64,000 nucleotides of DNA from Poindextera sp965277425 (GTDB lineage Bacteria; Pseudomonadota; Alphaproteobacteria; Caulobacterales; Caulobacteraceae). Position numbers and translations under genes: made by a program. The DNA lies in assembly GCA_965277425.1 (NCBI GenBank), contig CBDICR010000006.1, positions 682,001 to 746,000 of the forward strand. The letters run 5' to 3'. Of the stretch, positions 33,538 through 44,603 are shown in pieces (positions within the stretch are counted from its first letter, which is position 1; each line of letters begins with the position of its first letter). Under the pieces are notes generated by a model that was given only the letters and a program-made list of their open reading frames with translations, made no database searches and was not told the DNA's origin.

Positions 33538-33596
33538 CCGGCCGATCTTAGCCGCCAGCGCGCGCCGGAGCGAGCCGTCATGCCGTCGGGGTCGGC

Positions 33597-34295
33597 TCAG
33601 GCCAAGGGCGCTTGCGGTTCGCCCGCGAGCTTGGCGGCGGCGGCCCGGCGCTCGGCCCCACGTCGTCGCTGGCGGCGTACGAACCACACGGTCCACAGGG
33701 CCAGCGCGCCCGTGGTTCCATAGCCGACGACCGGACCGACCAGGAGGAATTCGCTGACCGACATGGTGAAGACCAAAAGGCTGGAGACCGCGGATCCGGC
33801 GACAAGGCCGAAACCCCAGACCAGCGTCATGATCATCATGCTGCGACGAAAATAGACATTGTCGCGCAGGGCCTCGAACTCCTGCGCCTCCGCCGCCGAG
33901 CGCCGCAGCGTTCCGGCGCGCGCCAGGGCGTAGATCAGCGGCCGGCCGATCGCCGCCGAGCCGAGAAAGACCAGACCGATCAGGCCGCCGACCAGCGCCT
34001 CCCGCAATTGCAGGAAGCGCGCCCCGCCGCCACCCACGAAGGCCAGCAGCGACAGACCGATGCCAGCGAGAACCAGCATCGACACCGCGTCGATGCGCCG
34101 GTTGCGCGCAAACTGGATGATGCTCCAGGCGATCGGCGGCCCCGAGGACGCCAGCAGCGCCTTGGCGTCGCCGAGGCCCGGTTCGGCGAGATGGAAAATG
34201 ACGAAAGGACCGGCGAAATTGACCAGCACCTCGATGCCGATCTTGACGCCGTTGGCCCGGGCATAGGCCCATGCCGCTGAGATAGTCGCCATCAC
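33597..34295 (-). CDS. VC0807-like integral membrane protein
   Basis: 232 residues (GTG 34295 or ATG 34292). Six or so helices, with IGIEVLVNFAGPFVIFHL, RNRRIDAVSMLVLAGIGLSL and LRDNVYFRRSMMIMTLVWG resembling the VC0807 family of uncharacterised membrane proteins. The C-terminal tail is basic. It lies 59 nt upstream of the YCF48-like gene on the same strand. Confidence 0.78.
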   Translation of the reverse strand: MMATISAAWAYARANGVKIGIEVLVNFAGPFVIFHLAEPGLGDAKALLASSGPPIAWSIIQFARNRRIDAVSMLVLAGIGLSLLAFVGGGGARFLQLREALVGGLIGLVFLGSAAIGRPLIYALARAGTLRRSAAEAQEFEALRDNVYFRRSMMIMTLVWGFGLVAGSAVSSLLVFTMSVSEFLLVGPVVGYGTTGALALWTVWFVRRQRRRGAERRAAAAKLAGEPQAPLA

Positions 34296-34360
34296 GCCCT
34301 CGCCGCTCGGATCGCGACCTTAGGCCCGCCGCGCCCGCGCGGACAATGAGGCGCTGAAGC

Positions 34361-37300
34361 CTAGCCGCCCCGCCGCAACCGCCAACTGCGGATTTCGAAG
34401 GGGCGGATGAGGTCGGCCGGGGCGTCGATGGCGTCTTCGAGCAGGTTGACCTCGCCGGCCACGGCCCAGCCCCTGGGCGGCGCGATCGACACCGGTCCGC
34501 GGCCGCCAGCCGCCTCGTAGAGGCGCAGGATCAGGCCGTCGCCATCCTCGGCGGGCTTCAGGGCGCCCAGCGCGACCTTGGCGCCATCCACCTTGAGGAA
34601 CCGGTGCTCGGCGTCCGCCGCGCCGGCGGGGCTGTGGAACAGCGGCCGGTTCAAATCCTCCGCCTCGGCCAGGACGCCGCCGGCGATCCAGTCGCCGGCA
34701 TGCGGCAGCAGCGAATAGGTCAGGCTCTGCTCGCCCTCGTCGGCCAGCTTGTCGGGCAGGATCGGCGAGCGCAGCAGGCTTAAGGCCAGCTCGTTTCCGC
34801 GCGCGTGGCAGCCATAACGGCCGTCATTGAGCAGGGCCGCGCCATAGCCGGCTTCGGACAGGTCGACGAACCGGTGCGCCGCCACCTCGAACCTGGCCGC
34901 GTCCCAGCTGGTGTTGGCGTGGGTCGGGCGATGGTGGACGCCGAAGGCGCATTCGAAGGTGGCCTGGTCGGCGCGGATGGCCAGCGGAAAGCGCGCCTTG
35001 ACCAGGATGCGCCGGTCGCGCCAATCGAAGCGCGTGTGGAAGTCGATCCGGGGCGAATTGGCCCAGAGTCGCACCGACTGGACGATGGTCGAGGCCTTGA
35101 CGCACCGGCTGATGCGCAGCGCGCCGCGCTGGCCGCCGGCCTCGGCGATCTCGATGGACACGGCGGCGATCTCTTCGCCGGCGCGCTCATAGTCCTCGTC
35201 GATGTCCCAGGCGTCGTAGTCGCGCGGCTGGTCGCGATAGGCCCAGATCTGGTTGCCGCGCCCGGCCAGCACCTCGCGGTTCGCGCGCTTGTCGAAGACG
35301 CTCGACAGCGTTCCGTCGCGGCCGAACTCGACGCGCAGGAAATCGTTCTCGAGCGCCCTGGCCTCGACCTTCACCGAAGCTTTCGGCGCGGGCCGCCCGG
35401 TCAGCGCGCCGAGCCCGGGAACGCGGGCGGCGGAGGCCAGCACATAGCCCTCCTCCGCCGCCTGGCCGCCGGGGATGGGCGTGGCGCTTTGCAGCCGCAC
35501 CGGGCGTGCATTCAGGTCGGGATTGACGATCAGCAGACCCTCATCGCCGTCGCCGCCCAGCCGGTCGGCGATCTCGGCCATGGCCGCATCGCACGCCTCG
35601 TCCGCGGCGGCGACCACCTCGGCCAGTTCGCGCTCGGTGCGGACATAGACCTCGGTGATGCTGCTTCCCGGCAGGATGTCGTGAAACTGGTTGACCATCA
35701 GGGTGCGCCAGCGCGCCTCGAGCGACGCCGGCTGGCCGCCGCCGAGCAGGGCCGCCATGCCGCTCAGCGCCTCGGCGGCGAGCAGGCCGCGCTCGGCCTG
35801 GCGATGCAGCCGCTTGGTGCGGCCCTGGCTGGTCAAAACGCCGCGATGGTATTCCAGATAGAGTTCGCCGACCCAGGTGGCGAAGGGCGCAGCGGCCGCC
35901 TCGGCCTGCGCGGTCTCGAAATAGGCCTCCGGCGTGGCGAAGCGGGTGGCGGGCAGCAGCGGGAAGCCGGCCAGCGCCTTTTGCGCCGCGATCATCTCGC
36001 CGGTGACCCCGCCGCCGCCGTCGCCATAGCCGATGGGCTGCAGGACCTCGCTCGCCCAGCGCTTGTCGGTGTGGTTGCGCCAGGCGCGCAGCAGCGAGGC
36101 CGGATTGACCAGGCCATTATAGGTGTCCTCCGGCCGGTTGAACTGCTGCACCAGCACTTTGGAGCCATCGATGCCCTCCCACCAGAACCGCGTGTGGGGA
36201 AAGGGGTTGGTCTCCGACCAGCCGAGCTTGATGGTGAAGAGGCTTTTCAGGCCGACGCCGTTCAGGATCTGCGGCAGGGCCGGGGAAAAGCCGAAGGTGT
36301 CCGGCAGCCAGCCATTGGTGTGCCGCGCCCCGAAGGTGCGCTCGAAATAAAGCTGGCCGTAGACCGCCTGGCGCACCAGGGACTCGCCGCTGGGCATGTT
36401 GATGTCCGGCTCGACCCATAGGCCGCCGGTGGGCGCCCAGCCGCCGGCGGCGACCTGGGCGCGAACCTCGTCCATCAGCGCCGGATCGTCGTCCTCGAGA
36501 TAGCGATAGTATTCGGCGAAGGACTGGGCGAACCGGAAATCCGGATGGCGCTTGAGCAGGTCGACGGCGGTCGAAAAGGTCCGCCGCACCTTGCGCCGCG
36601 TCTCCTCGATCGGCCAGAGCCAGGCGGTGTCGATGTGGGCGTGGCCGACATAGGCCACGGCGCCGTGCGGCGGAAAGCGCGTCTGCAGCCGGCGCAGCTC
36701 GCTCTGCAGCCAGGCGAGCGTCTCGGCGATCGAGGCCCGGGCGGCTTCGTCCAACGGAACGATCGGCCAGGCCTTCGTCTCGACATCGCGCCCGCCATAG
36801 CCGCGCGCGAAAGCGCTTTCGCGGCCAACGACCGCCTCGGTCCGGGTCGGCAAGGCCAGCCGCGCCATGGCGTCCTCGACCAACTCCAGGACCAGCGGCG
36901 AAAGCTCGTGCTCACCAAGGCCGGAGGCCAGCCCGATGGCCAGCTCGATCGTGCGGACAAGCTCGATCAGACCGGTCTCGACCCAGCGCAGTTCGGCGCG
37001 TTGAAGCCGGGGATCGGTGACGATCTGGCCGAACGGGCTCCTGGCCACGGTCTCCACCTCGAGCCGGCCGCGGCGGGCATCGAGCGGAAATTCATTGTGA
37101 TTGACGTCCAGGCCGAGCTGCAGCCACGGCCCGCCGTCATAGACGATGGTCAACAGGCTCTCGCCGCCCACGTCCAGGGCGAGCCTGGCCTCGGCCAGAG
37201 GCCAGCCGGCCGGAACCTCGAACGGGCCGCTGATCAGCTCATGCACGCCGAGCTTTTGCGGCCAATCCTGGCCCAACCCGATAGGCTCGGCATCGAAGCT

Positions 37301-37405
37301 CCACCCGCCGACCGGCTTGGTCTCCCGCACCCGCCAGACCGCGACTTCGCCCATCCGGCGGCGCGCGCGGGCCACCCGCTGGGCGAGACTGAGCAAGGTG
37401 TGCAT
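34361..37405 (-). CDS. Alpha-mannosidase, glycoside hydrolase family 38
   Basis: 1014 residues, normal for bacterial GH38. The N-terminal domain precedes the catalytic module with zinc ligands H257 and D259 in GHAHIDTAWLWP and the nucleophile D369 in NGWLPDTFGFSPALPQ. The mid domain (HDILPGSSITEVY) and the C-terminal beta domains follow. There is no signal peptide, so it acts in the cytoplasm on imported mannosides. It is the first of three co-directional genes only in coordinate order; transcription begins with the GPH transporter, then the deacetylase, then this enzyme. Confidence 0.94.
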   Translation of the reverse strand: MHTLLSLAQRVARARRRMGEVAVWRVRETKPVGGWSFDAEPIGLGQDWPQKLGVHELISGPFEVPAGWPLAEARLALDVGGESLLTIVYDGGPWLQLGLDVNHNEFPLDARRGRLEVETVARSPFGQIVTDPRLQRAELRWVETGLIELVRTIELAIGLASGLGEHELSPLVLELVEDAMARLALPTRTEAVVGRESAFARGYGGRDVETKAWPIVPLDEAARASIAETLAWLQSELRRLQTRFPPHGAVAYVGHAHIDTAWLWPIEETRRKVRRTFSTAVDLLKRHPDFRFAQSFAEYYRYLEDDDPALMDEVRAQVAAGGWAPTGGLWVEPDINMPSGESLVRQAVYGQLYFERTFGARHTNGWLPDTFGFSPALPQILNGVGLKSLFTIKLGWSETNPFPHTRFWWEGIDGSKVLVQQFNRPEDTYNGLVNPASLLRAWRNHTDKRWASEVLQPIGYGDGGGGVTGEMIAAQKALAGFPLLPATRFATPEAYFETAQAEAAAAPFATWVGELYLEYHRGVLTSQGRTKRLHRQAERGLLAAEALSGMAALLGGGQPASLEARWRTLMVNQFHDILPGSSITEVYVRTERELAEVVAAADEACDAAMAEIADRLGGDGDEGLLIVNPDLNARPVRLQSATPIPGGQAAEEGYVLASAARVPGLGALTGRPAPKASVKVEARALENDFLRVEFGRDGTLSSVFDKRANREVLAGRGNQIWAYRDQPRDYDAWDIDEDYERAGEEIAAVSIEIAEAGGQRGALRISRCVKASTIVQSVRLWANSPRIDFHTRFDWRDRRILVKARFPLAIRADQATFECAFGVHHRPTHANTSWDAARFEVAAHRFVDLSEAGYGAALLNDGRYGCHARGNELALSLLRSPILPDKLADEGEQSLTYSLLPHAGDWIAGGVLAEAEDLNRPLFHSPAGAADAEHRFLKVDGAKVALGALKPAEDGDGLILRLYEAAGGRGPVSIAPPRGWAVAGEVNLLEDAIDAPADLIRPFEIRSWRLRRGG

Positions 37406-37494
37406 GGGCTGCGGTCCGATGAAGGCGGCGAGACGCGGGCGACCATGCCACAGGCCATGGCCGCGATGAAAGCCGACCCGTCAGGCAGGACGCC

Positions 37495-38337
37495 TCAACC
37501 GGCGCGTTGCAGATCGCGCAACGGCCGAAAGCTGATCAGGCGCACGCCTTGGGCGTCGAGAATCGCGCGCAGGTCCTCATCCAGCAGCGCGGCGTGGTCG
37601 CCGGCGCGGACATCGGCGGCGGCCTTGTCATAGGCGCGCAGCTCCGGCCCGTCGGCGACCGGGTGCAGATAGACCTCGCTCACGCCGGGCCGCAGCCGCG
37701 CCAGGGCGTCCAGCAGCAGAGGCCGGGTCGGCGCCCCCCAGGGCGGCGAGAGGAAATGGTCGGTGAAGACCAAGCCCAGCGCCGCGGCCGGCTGGCGGCA
37801 ATCGAACCCCAGCCTCCGCTCGCCGCTGGCGCCGACCATGCGCAGCGGCAGGCCGTATTCGGCGGCCAGCTCGGCATAGATGGCGAAGAAGCGCGCGTCG
37901 GTCTGCACCGAGCCCATGTGCGAATCCAGGTGGGTGACATCGACGCCCCAGGCGAGGGCCTGATCGATCTGCGCCCGGCACTCGGCGCGCGCCTCGGCCG
38001 GGTCGGCGCGGGCGAACACCTCGTCCGAGGTCAGCGGCAGGAAACCCTCGGCATTGTGCAGCGAGGCCGCGCCGGTGAGCGAGCGCCAGCGGTAGCCGGG
38101 ATATTCCGCCGTCAGGGTCAGGTGCACGCCGATATCGAGATCGGCGAGGGTCTGGACGGCCTCGAACGCCCAGGGACAGGGGACCATAAGGGTGGCGCTG
38201 GTGGCCAAGCCGCGGCGGATGGATTGCTCGATCGCCGTATTGGCGGCGTGGCTGGAGCCGAGGTCGTCGCAATTGACGATCAGCAGCCGCTCATCGGGCC
38301 CATAGCCCAGGCGTTCGGCGAGGCTGGCGAAGGGCAT
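37495..38337 (-). CDS. ChbG/HpnK (YdjC) family carbohydrate deacetylase
   Basis: 280 residues. The metal site is formed by D24-D25 in LIVNCDDLGSSHAAN, H72 in GVHLTLTAEYPG and the pair H136 and H140 in DVTHLDSHMGSVQ. YdjC-family enzymes remove acetyl groups from N-acetylated oligosaccharides such as chitobiose. Here, between a GPH sugar transporter (13 nt) and a mannosidase, it probably deacetylates an imported glycan fragment; the substrate is inferred. Confidence 0.92.
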   Translation of the reverse strand: MPFASLAERLGYGPDERLLIVNCDDLGSSHAANTAIEQSIRRGLATSATLMVPCPWAFEAVQTLADLDIGVHLTLTAEYPGYRWRSLTGAASLHNAEGFLPLTSDEVFARADPAEARAECRAQIDQALAWGVDVTHLDSHMGSVQTDARFFAIYAELAAEYGLPLRMVGASGERRLGFDCRQPAAALGLVFTDHFLSPPWGAPTRPLLLDALARLRPGVSEVYLHPVADGPELRAYDKAAADVRAGDHAALLDEDLRAILDAQGVRLISFRPLRDLQRAG

Positions 38338-38350
38338 GGGGCGACCGCCG

Positions 38351-39781
38351 CTAGTCCAACTCGGCGGCGAGCACGGCTATGGTCGGCTGGACGCTCGCGC
38401 CCTCGACGACAGACGCGCCGGCGAACTGGGCGTCGCGGGCGTCGAGCAGGTTGCGGATCTCGCCATGACGCGTCGCGTCCAGCTTCCAGCCGATGAAACA
38501 GGCGCCGCCGAGCATGACGAAGACGATCGGCCCGAGAATGAAGATGTATTCCAGGCTCGAGATCGCCGCGGTGGTGTTGTGAGCGCCTTCCCGGGCGTCA
38601 TAGCCGACGCTGGCGAGCAAGCCGAAAGACAGGGCGAAAGCGAAGGCGCCGGCGATCTTCGTCGCCAGGCCAATCAACGAATAGATCAAGCTCATCCGTT
38701 GCTTGCCCTGTTCGAGCCTGACCTCGTCCCCGACGTCGGCGGTCATCGATGAAACCAGAAGGCCGAAACCCGAGGCCATGAAGCCGCACCACAGCATGAT
38801 CGGCGCCGTCAGGAACAGGTCGGTTTTCGGCAATACGAAGATGGAGCACAGGCCCAGAGAATAGGCGGTTGTGGTCAGCATCAGGGTGCGGTGCTTGCCC
38901 AGCCGGGTCGAGACCCAGGCGGTCGTCGGCGCCCCGATCACGCCGGCCATGATGTAAACGATGAGGAGGGCGGAAGAGGCGGCCACCGAGAAGCCGAGCA
39001 CGTCCTTGAAGAAGAAGAGATAAAGCGCGCTCATCCATCCGGGTCCGAGCGTCAGGGCGCCCTGGGCCAGGAAGAGACGGATCATGCCGGGCTTTGTGGC
39101 CAGGGCGAGGTAGTCGGCGATTGGAAAGCGGCGCGTCTGAACGTCGGCGACGACCGTTTCCTTGATCCGCCAAGCCACCAGCCCCACGCATAGCGGCGCC
39201 AGCCCGATCACCAGCCAGCCCATGGCCTGCACGGCGCCCTGGTCGGTCATATTGAGGGCCTTGCCGGCGATCGGAATGGCCAACACCACGACATTGGCCG
39301 CCACCCCGACCATGGCGAGCGCGCCGAACAGACGGGAGCGCTCGTTGTAGCGGGTCGCCAGGGTCGCCGACCATGCGCCCTGGGCGAGGTTCCAGATCGA
39401 GGTGCCCAGATAGAGCACCAGCAGCCAGACGATCAGGTAAGGTTCGCCGATTCCGGCGTGCGCCATGAACAGCTCATACACAGCCAGCATCAGGATCGGC
39501 GCGCCGACCAGCAGCCAGAATCGATACCGGCCGACCACGGTCCGCGTGCGATCCATCAGGACGCCGAGAATCGGGTCGACCGGGATGTCGATGAGACGCA
39601 CCACGAAGAAGGCGCCCCCGACGATCGTGAGGCTCAGCCCCAGGTGACTTGCAAAATATCGCGGCAGGTAGACGGCCAGTGCGATGCCCAGCGCACTCGT
39701 CGGCAGGGTGACGGCCGAGAATGTCAGAAGGGTCGGCAGGGCCAGTCGCCCCGCGGGAACCTTCCGCGCGTCTTCAGTCAA
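38351..39781 (-). CDS. GPH/MFS-type sugar cation symporter
   Basis: 476 residues with about twelve membrane helices. The GPH (glycoside-pentoside-hexuronide) motif is in VRLIDIPVDPILGVLMDRTRT, and the pattern RYRFWLLVGAP follows, like MelB relatives. Later helices include GFMASGFGLLVSSMTADVGD. It likely imports an oligosaccharide with Na+ or H+. It is the promoter-proximal gene of the mannoside cluster. Confidence 0.9.
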   Translation of the reverse strand: MTEDARKVPAGRLALPTLLTFSAVTLPTSALGIALAVYLPRYFASHLGLSLTIVGGAFFVVRLIDIPVDPILGVLMDRTRTVVGRYRFWLLVGAPILMLAVYELFMAHAGIGEPYLIVWLLVLYLGTSIWNLAQGAWSATLATRYNERSRLFGALAMVGVAANVVVLAIPIAGKALNMTDQGAVQAMGWLVIGLAPLCVGLVAWRIKETVVADVQTRRFPIADYLALATKPGMIRLFLAQGALTLGPGWMSALYLFFFKDVLGFSVAASSALLIVYIMAGVIGAPTTAWVSTRLGKHRTLMLTTTAYSLGLCSIFVLPKTDLFLTAPIMLWCGFMASGFGLLVSSMTADVGDEVRLEQGKQRMSLIYSLIGLATKIAGAFAFALSFGLLASVGYDAREGAHNTTAAISSLEYIFILGPIVFVMLGGACFIGWKLDATRHGEIRNLLDARDAQFAGASVVEGASVQPTIAVLAAELD

Positions 39782-39923
39782 GCGGCGTCTCCCAAGGCCT
39801 TGGCTCCGCGCGGTCTTCCACGTCGGCGCGGACGATCACGCCCCGTCCAAGGCCGAATTGCAAGAGGTGGAAAGGATTTTGAGGCTCGTCCGGGGCGGGC
39901 GGGGCGGTTTGCCGCGCCTTGGA

Positions 39924-40763
39924 TCAGGCGGCGCCCAAGCTCGCCATCGCGTCCTCGCCAGCCGCGGCGGGCGCCTCGGATGAGGACAGCGCCGCCTGCA
40001 GGATCTCGAACAGCCGCCCCACCTCGATCGGCTTGGCCAGATGGCCGTCCATGCCGGCCTGGGCATAGGCGGCGACCTGGTGGGTGAGCGCGTCTGCGGA
40101 GAGCGCCACGATCGCGGTGCGCGGCCGCCCGCTCGCCTGCTCGGCCGCGCGGATCAGACCGGTGGCGGTCAGGCCGTCCATGACCGGCATGCGGACGTCC
40201 ATCAAGATGAGGTCGAACGGCTCGCGCTCCCAGGCCTCGACGGCGAGCTTGCCGTTCTCGACCATCACCGGCTCGACCCCCACCTGGGCGAGCAGCGTCG
40301 TCAGCACCAGTTGGTTGGTGAGATTGTCCTCGGCGGCGAGTACGCGAAGCGCGCCGAGATCGAAGGCCTCGGACCGCCCCTCGCTGGCCGGCCGGCCGAT
40401 GGGCGCGCGCTCCGCATCGCCCAGCCGGACCAGCGGCAGATCGACGATGAAGGTCGAACCTTCGCCAAGTCGGCTCTCGACGCGAACGGCGCCGTCCATC
40501 ATCTGCGCCAGCTCCCGGCAAATGGACAGGCCAAGCCCGGTGCCGCCATAGCGCCGCGTGGTCGAGGCGTCGGCCTGGACGAACTTGTCGAACAGGGTCT
40601 CGAGCACGTCCGGCGCAATGCCGACGCCGGTGTCCGAGACCGCGATGCGCAGGCCCGGCTCCAGCGCGGTCAGTCGGATGCAGACCTCGCCGGCGCTGGT
40701 GAACTTGAGCGCGTTGGAGGCGAGATTGTGCAGGATCTGCCGCACGCGGGTCGCGACAACCAT
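39924..40763 (-). pseudogene. Hybrid histidine kinase, 5'-truncated (ATPase plus receiver remain)
   Basis: 279 codons if read from ATG 40763. What remains is the ATPase from its N-box (TRVRQILHNLASNALKF), through DTGVGIAPDVLETLFDKF and GGTGLGLSICRELAQMM, and a receiver domain VLAAEDNLTNQLVL with the phospho-Asp in LILMDVRMPVMDG and the Lys in DGHLAKPIE. The sensor part and H-box are missing: homology ends near 40752, where P450 sequence on the other strand begins. The ATG at 40763 has GGAGGTGA upstream (40778-40771), so a soluble ATPase-receiver protein could still be made. Confidence 0.75.
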
Positions 40764-41159
40764 GACCTGGTCACCTCCATGGTGCCCGAGATCGTGCGTT
40801 GGCAGACGCCGCTGGCCCATATGCGCCGCACGGCGACCGAAGACGTCCCGCTGCGCGACAAGACCATCAAAAAGGGCGACAAGGTGGTGATGTGGTACGT
40901 CTCGGGCAACCGCGACGAGGAGGCGATCGAAACCCCCGACGCCTTCATCATCGATCGCGAACGGCCAAGGCAGCACCTGTCCTTCGGCTTCGGCATCCAT
41001 CGCTGCGTCGGCAATCGCCTGGCGGAAATGCAGCTGAAGATCGTCTGGGAAGAGATCCTCAAGCGCTGGTCCAGGATCGAGGTGGTCGCCGAGCCGGTGC
41101 GCGTGCGATCGAGCTTCGTGAAGGGCTACGAGACCCTGCCGGTGCGCATCGTCGGCTGA
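40757..41159 (+). pseudogene. CYP153-type cytochrome P450, 5'-truncated
   Basis: About 133 codons of a P450 C-terminus, out of the ~400-470 of a full enzyme. Visible are MVPEIVRWQTPLAHMRRTA, VMWYVSGNRDEEAIE, and the heme-binding loop LSFGFGIHRCVGNRLAE with the Cys ligand. The wording matches CYP153 alkane/fatty acid omega-hydroxylases. The oxygen-binding I helix, and everything before it, is gone. Because substrate and O2 sites are absent it cannot be an active P450. The stop TGA overlaps the start of the next AKR gene, showing an ancestral operon. Confidence 0.8.
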
Positions 41160-42097
41160 TGCAGACCACCAGGCTTGGACGCACGGGCGCACGGGTCAGC
41201 GTCGCCGGCCTCGGCTGCGGCGGCGCGAGCCGGCTGGGCATGGCGAACGGAGCCGGCCTGGAACAGGCCGCCGGTGTCGTGCGCCGCGCCATCGAGCTTG
41301 GCGTCACCTTCATCGACACCGCGCGCAACTACGGCACCGAGGAGGCGGTGGGCCTGGGGATTCGCGGACGGCGCGAGGAGGTTTTCCTGTCGACCAAGTC
41401 CAGCGCCGGGCGCGGTGAGCGGATGTTCACCGCCGCCGAGCTGGCCGAGAGCCTGGACGGCAGCCTGCGGCGGCTCGGGACCGATCGCGTCGACGTCTTC
41501 CACCTGCACGGGGTGACGCCTGGCCAATACGATTATTGCGTCCAGGCGCTGGTCCCCGAACTGAAGCGCCAGCAAAGGGCGGGCAAGATCGGCTTTCTCG
41601 GCATAACCGAGCAGTTCGGCGGCGACACCGGCCACAAGATGCTGATGCGCGCCCTGGCCGACGACCATTTCGACGTGGTCATGACGGGATTCAACCTGCT
41701 CAACCCCTCGGCGCGGACCCGGGTCTTTCCCGAGACGATGAAACACAAGGTCGGGACGCTGATCATGTTCGCCGTGCGCCGGACCTTAAGCCAGCCCGGG
41801 GCCTTGCGGCCGGTGATCGCGGAACTGATCGAGCGGGGCGAGGTGGACGCCGGCAAGATCGACACCGCCGATCCGCTGGGCTTCCTGCGCGATCACGCGG
41901 ATATCGGATCGCTGACCGAGGCGGCCTATCGCTTCTGCCGACACGAACCCGGCGCCGACGTCATTTTGACCGGCACCGGGAACGTGCAGCATCTGCACGC
42001 CAATCTCACCGCCATCCAGGGACCTCCGCTGGCGCCCGAAATCCTCGAGCGCCTGCGGAGCCTGTTCGGGACGGTGGACAGCGTCTCCGGCAACTAA
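41159..42097 (+). CDS. Aldo/keto reductase downstream of the P450 remnant
   Basis: 312 residues; ATG 41159-41161 overlaps the P450 stop (TGATG). The tetrad lies in TFIDTARNYGTEEAVGLG (D, Y), VFLSTKSSAG (K) and VFHLHGVTPG (H). The C-terminal part EPGADVILTGTGNVQHL is the cofactor-binding end. In the ancestral operon it would act on oxygenated products of the P450. Its natural promoter was probably removed with the 5' deletion upstream, so current expression is uncertain. Confidence 0.9.
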   Translation: MQTTRLGRTGARVSVAGLGCGGASRLGMANGAGLEQAAGVVRRAIELGVTFIDTARNYGTEEAVGLGIRGRREEVFLSTKSSAGRGERMFTAAELAESLDGSLRRLGTDRVDVFHLHGVTPGQYDYCVQALVPELKRQQRAGKIGFLGITEQFGGDTGHKMLMRALADDHFDVVMTGFNLLNPSARTRVFPETMKHKVGTLIMFAVRRTLSQPGALRPVIAELIERGEVDAGKIDTADPLGFLRDHADIGSLTEAAYRFCRHEPGADVILTGTGNVQHLHANLTAIQGPPLAPEILERLRSLFGTVDSVSGN

Positions 42098-42100
42098 AGC

Positions 42101-42595
42101 CTATTCCGGAATGTAGTGCAGGCTGAGCGCGCCGATGCCGGCGGCGACATTCAGGCCGGTATTGCCTTCGATGCTCAGCGGTTGCAGCGAAATCGTCCGA
42201 TCCGAGCCGCCGACCAAGAGGTTGGCGCCCGCGCCGACCACGGCCGTCGCGCTGGCGGTCACGCCGTCATAGTGACCGTCGAGCGAGCCGGGGGGAATGC
42301 CTTCGGAAGGCGCGATCACGCCCCAGACCAGCACGCCGCCGCTGGTGAAGCCGATGTCGACGCCGAACTTGTCTATATGGCCCTGATAATGAGCCACGTC
42401 ATGACCGCCGTGCGAGAAGACGCAGTTCACTTCCTTGCTCGATCCGAAGATGAAGCCGAAGCCGCTGGCGACGTTACAGGTCAGGATGCCGGCCCTGACA
42501 CCGGACCCCGGCTGAGCTTGCGCCGGAGCGCTCACCGCCAGCGCCAGACCGGCCGCGGCGACCGCGCCCAAGATCGTACGATGCGAAATAGACAT
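42101..42595 (-). CDS. DUF992 exported protein
   Basis: 164 residues from ATG 42593-42595. Residues 1-27 are a signal peptide ending SAPAQAQ. The DUF992 core is AGILTCNVASGFGFIFGSSKEV followed by NCVFSHGG, Y-G-H-I-D-K-F-GVDIGFTSGG and the final GLNVAAGIGALSLHYIP. The two Cys could form a disulfide. It is a small periplasmic or outer-envelope protein common in Alphaproteobacteria, of unknown function. It converges on the AKR with a 3-nt gap. Confidence 0.88.
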   Translation of the reverse strand: MSISHRTILGAVAAAGLALAVSAPAQAQPGSGVRAGILTCNVASGFGFIFGSSKEVNCVFSHGGHDVAHYQGHIDKFGVDIGFTSGGVLVWGVIAPSEGIPPGSLDGHYDGVTASATAVVGAGANLLVGGSDRTISLQPLSIEGNTGLNVAAGIGALSLHYIPE

Positions 42596-42800
42596 TGAAT
42601 TCTCCGTATTCAGACCCCGATCCAGGCCAAACGAGCCAAAGCTAAGCTGGTTCCGGGGCGCTGTCGATTCGGCGACATAAAACCGGTGGACGAAGCCGGT
42701 GAAACCACCGCTTGGCCTGTGCTAGGAAGAGATCGTCCCGCCATACCGTTGGCGCACCGAGTGAGGCGCGCGTCGTAAGGCCGCGAGGAGTACCCGTTCC

Positions 42801-44599
<1,799 letters not shown>

Positions 44600-44603
<4 letters not shown>

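Noticed and set aside
40041..41159. A continuous plus-strand frame across the kinase/P450 junction giving a 372-residue protein
   Set aside because: Its first two thirds are the antisense of the kinase receiver and ATPase; only the last third is P450. It is a chimera produced by the junction, not a fusion gene with a designed N-terminus.
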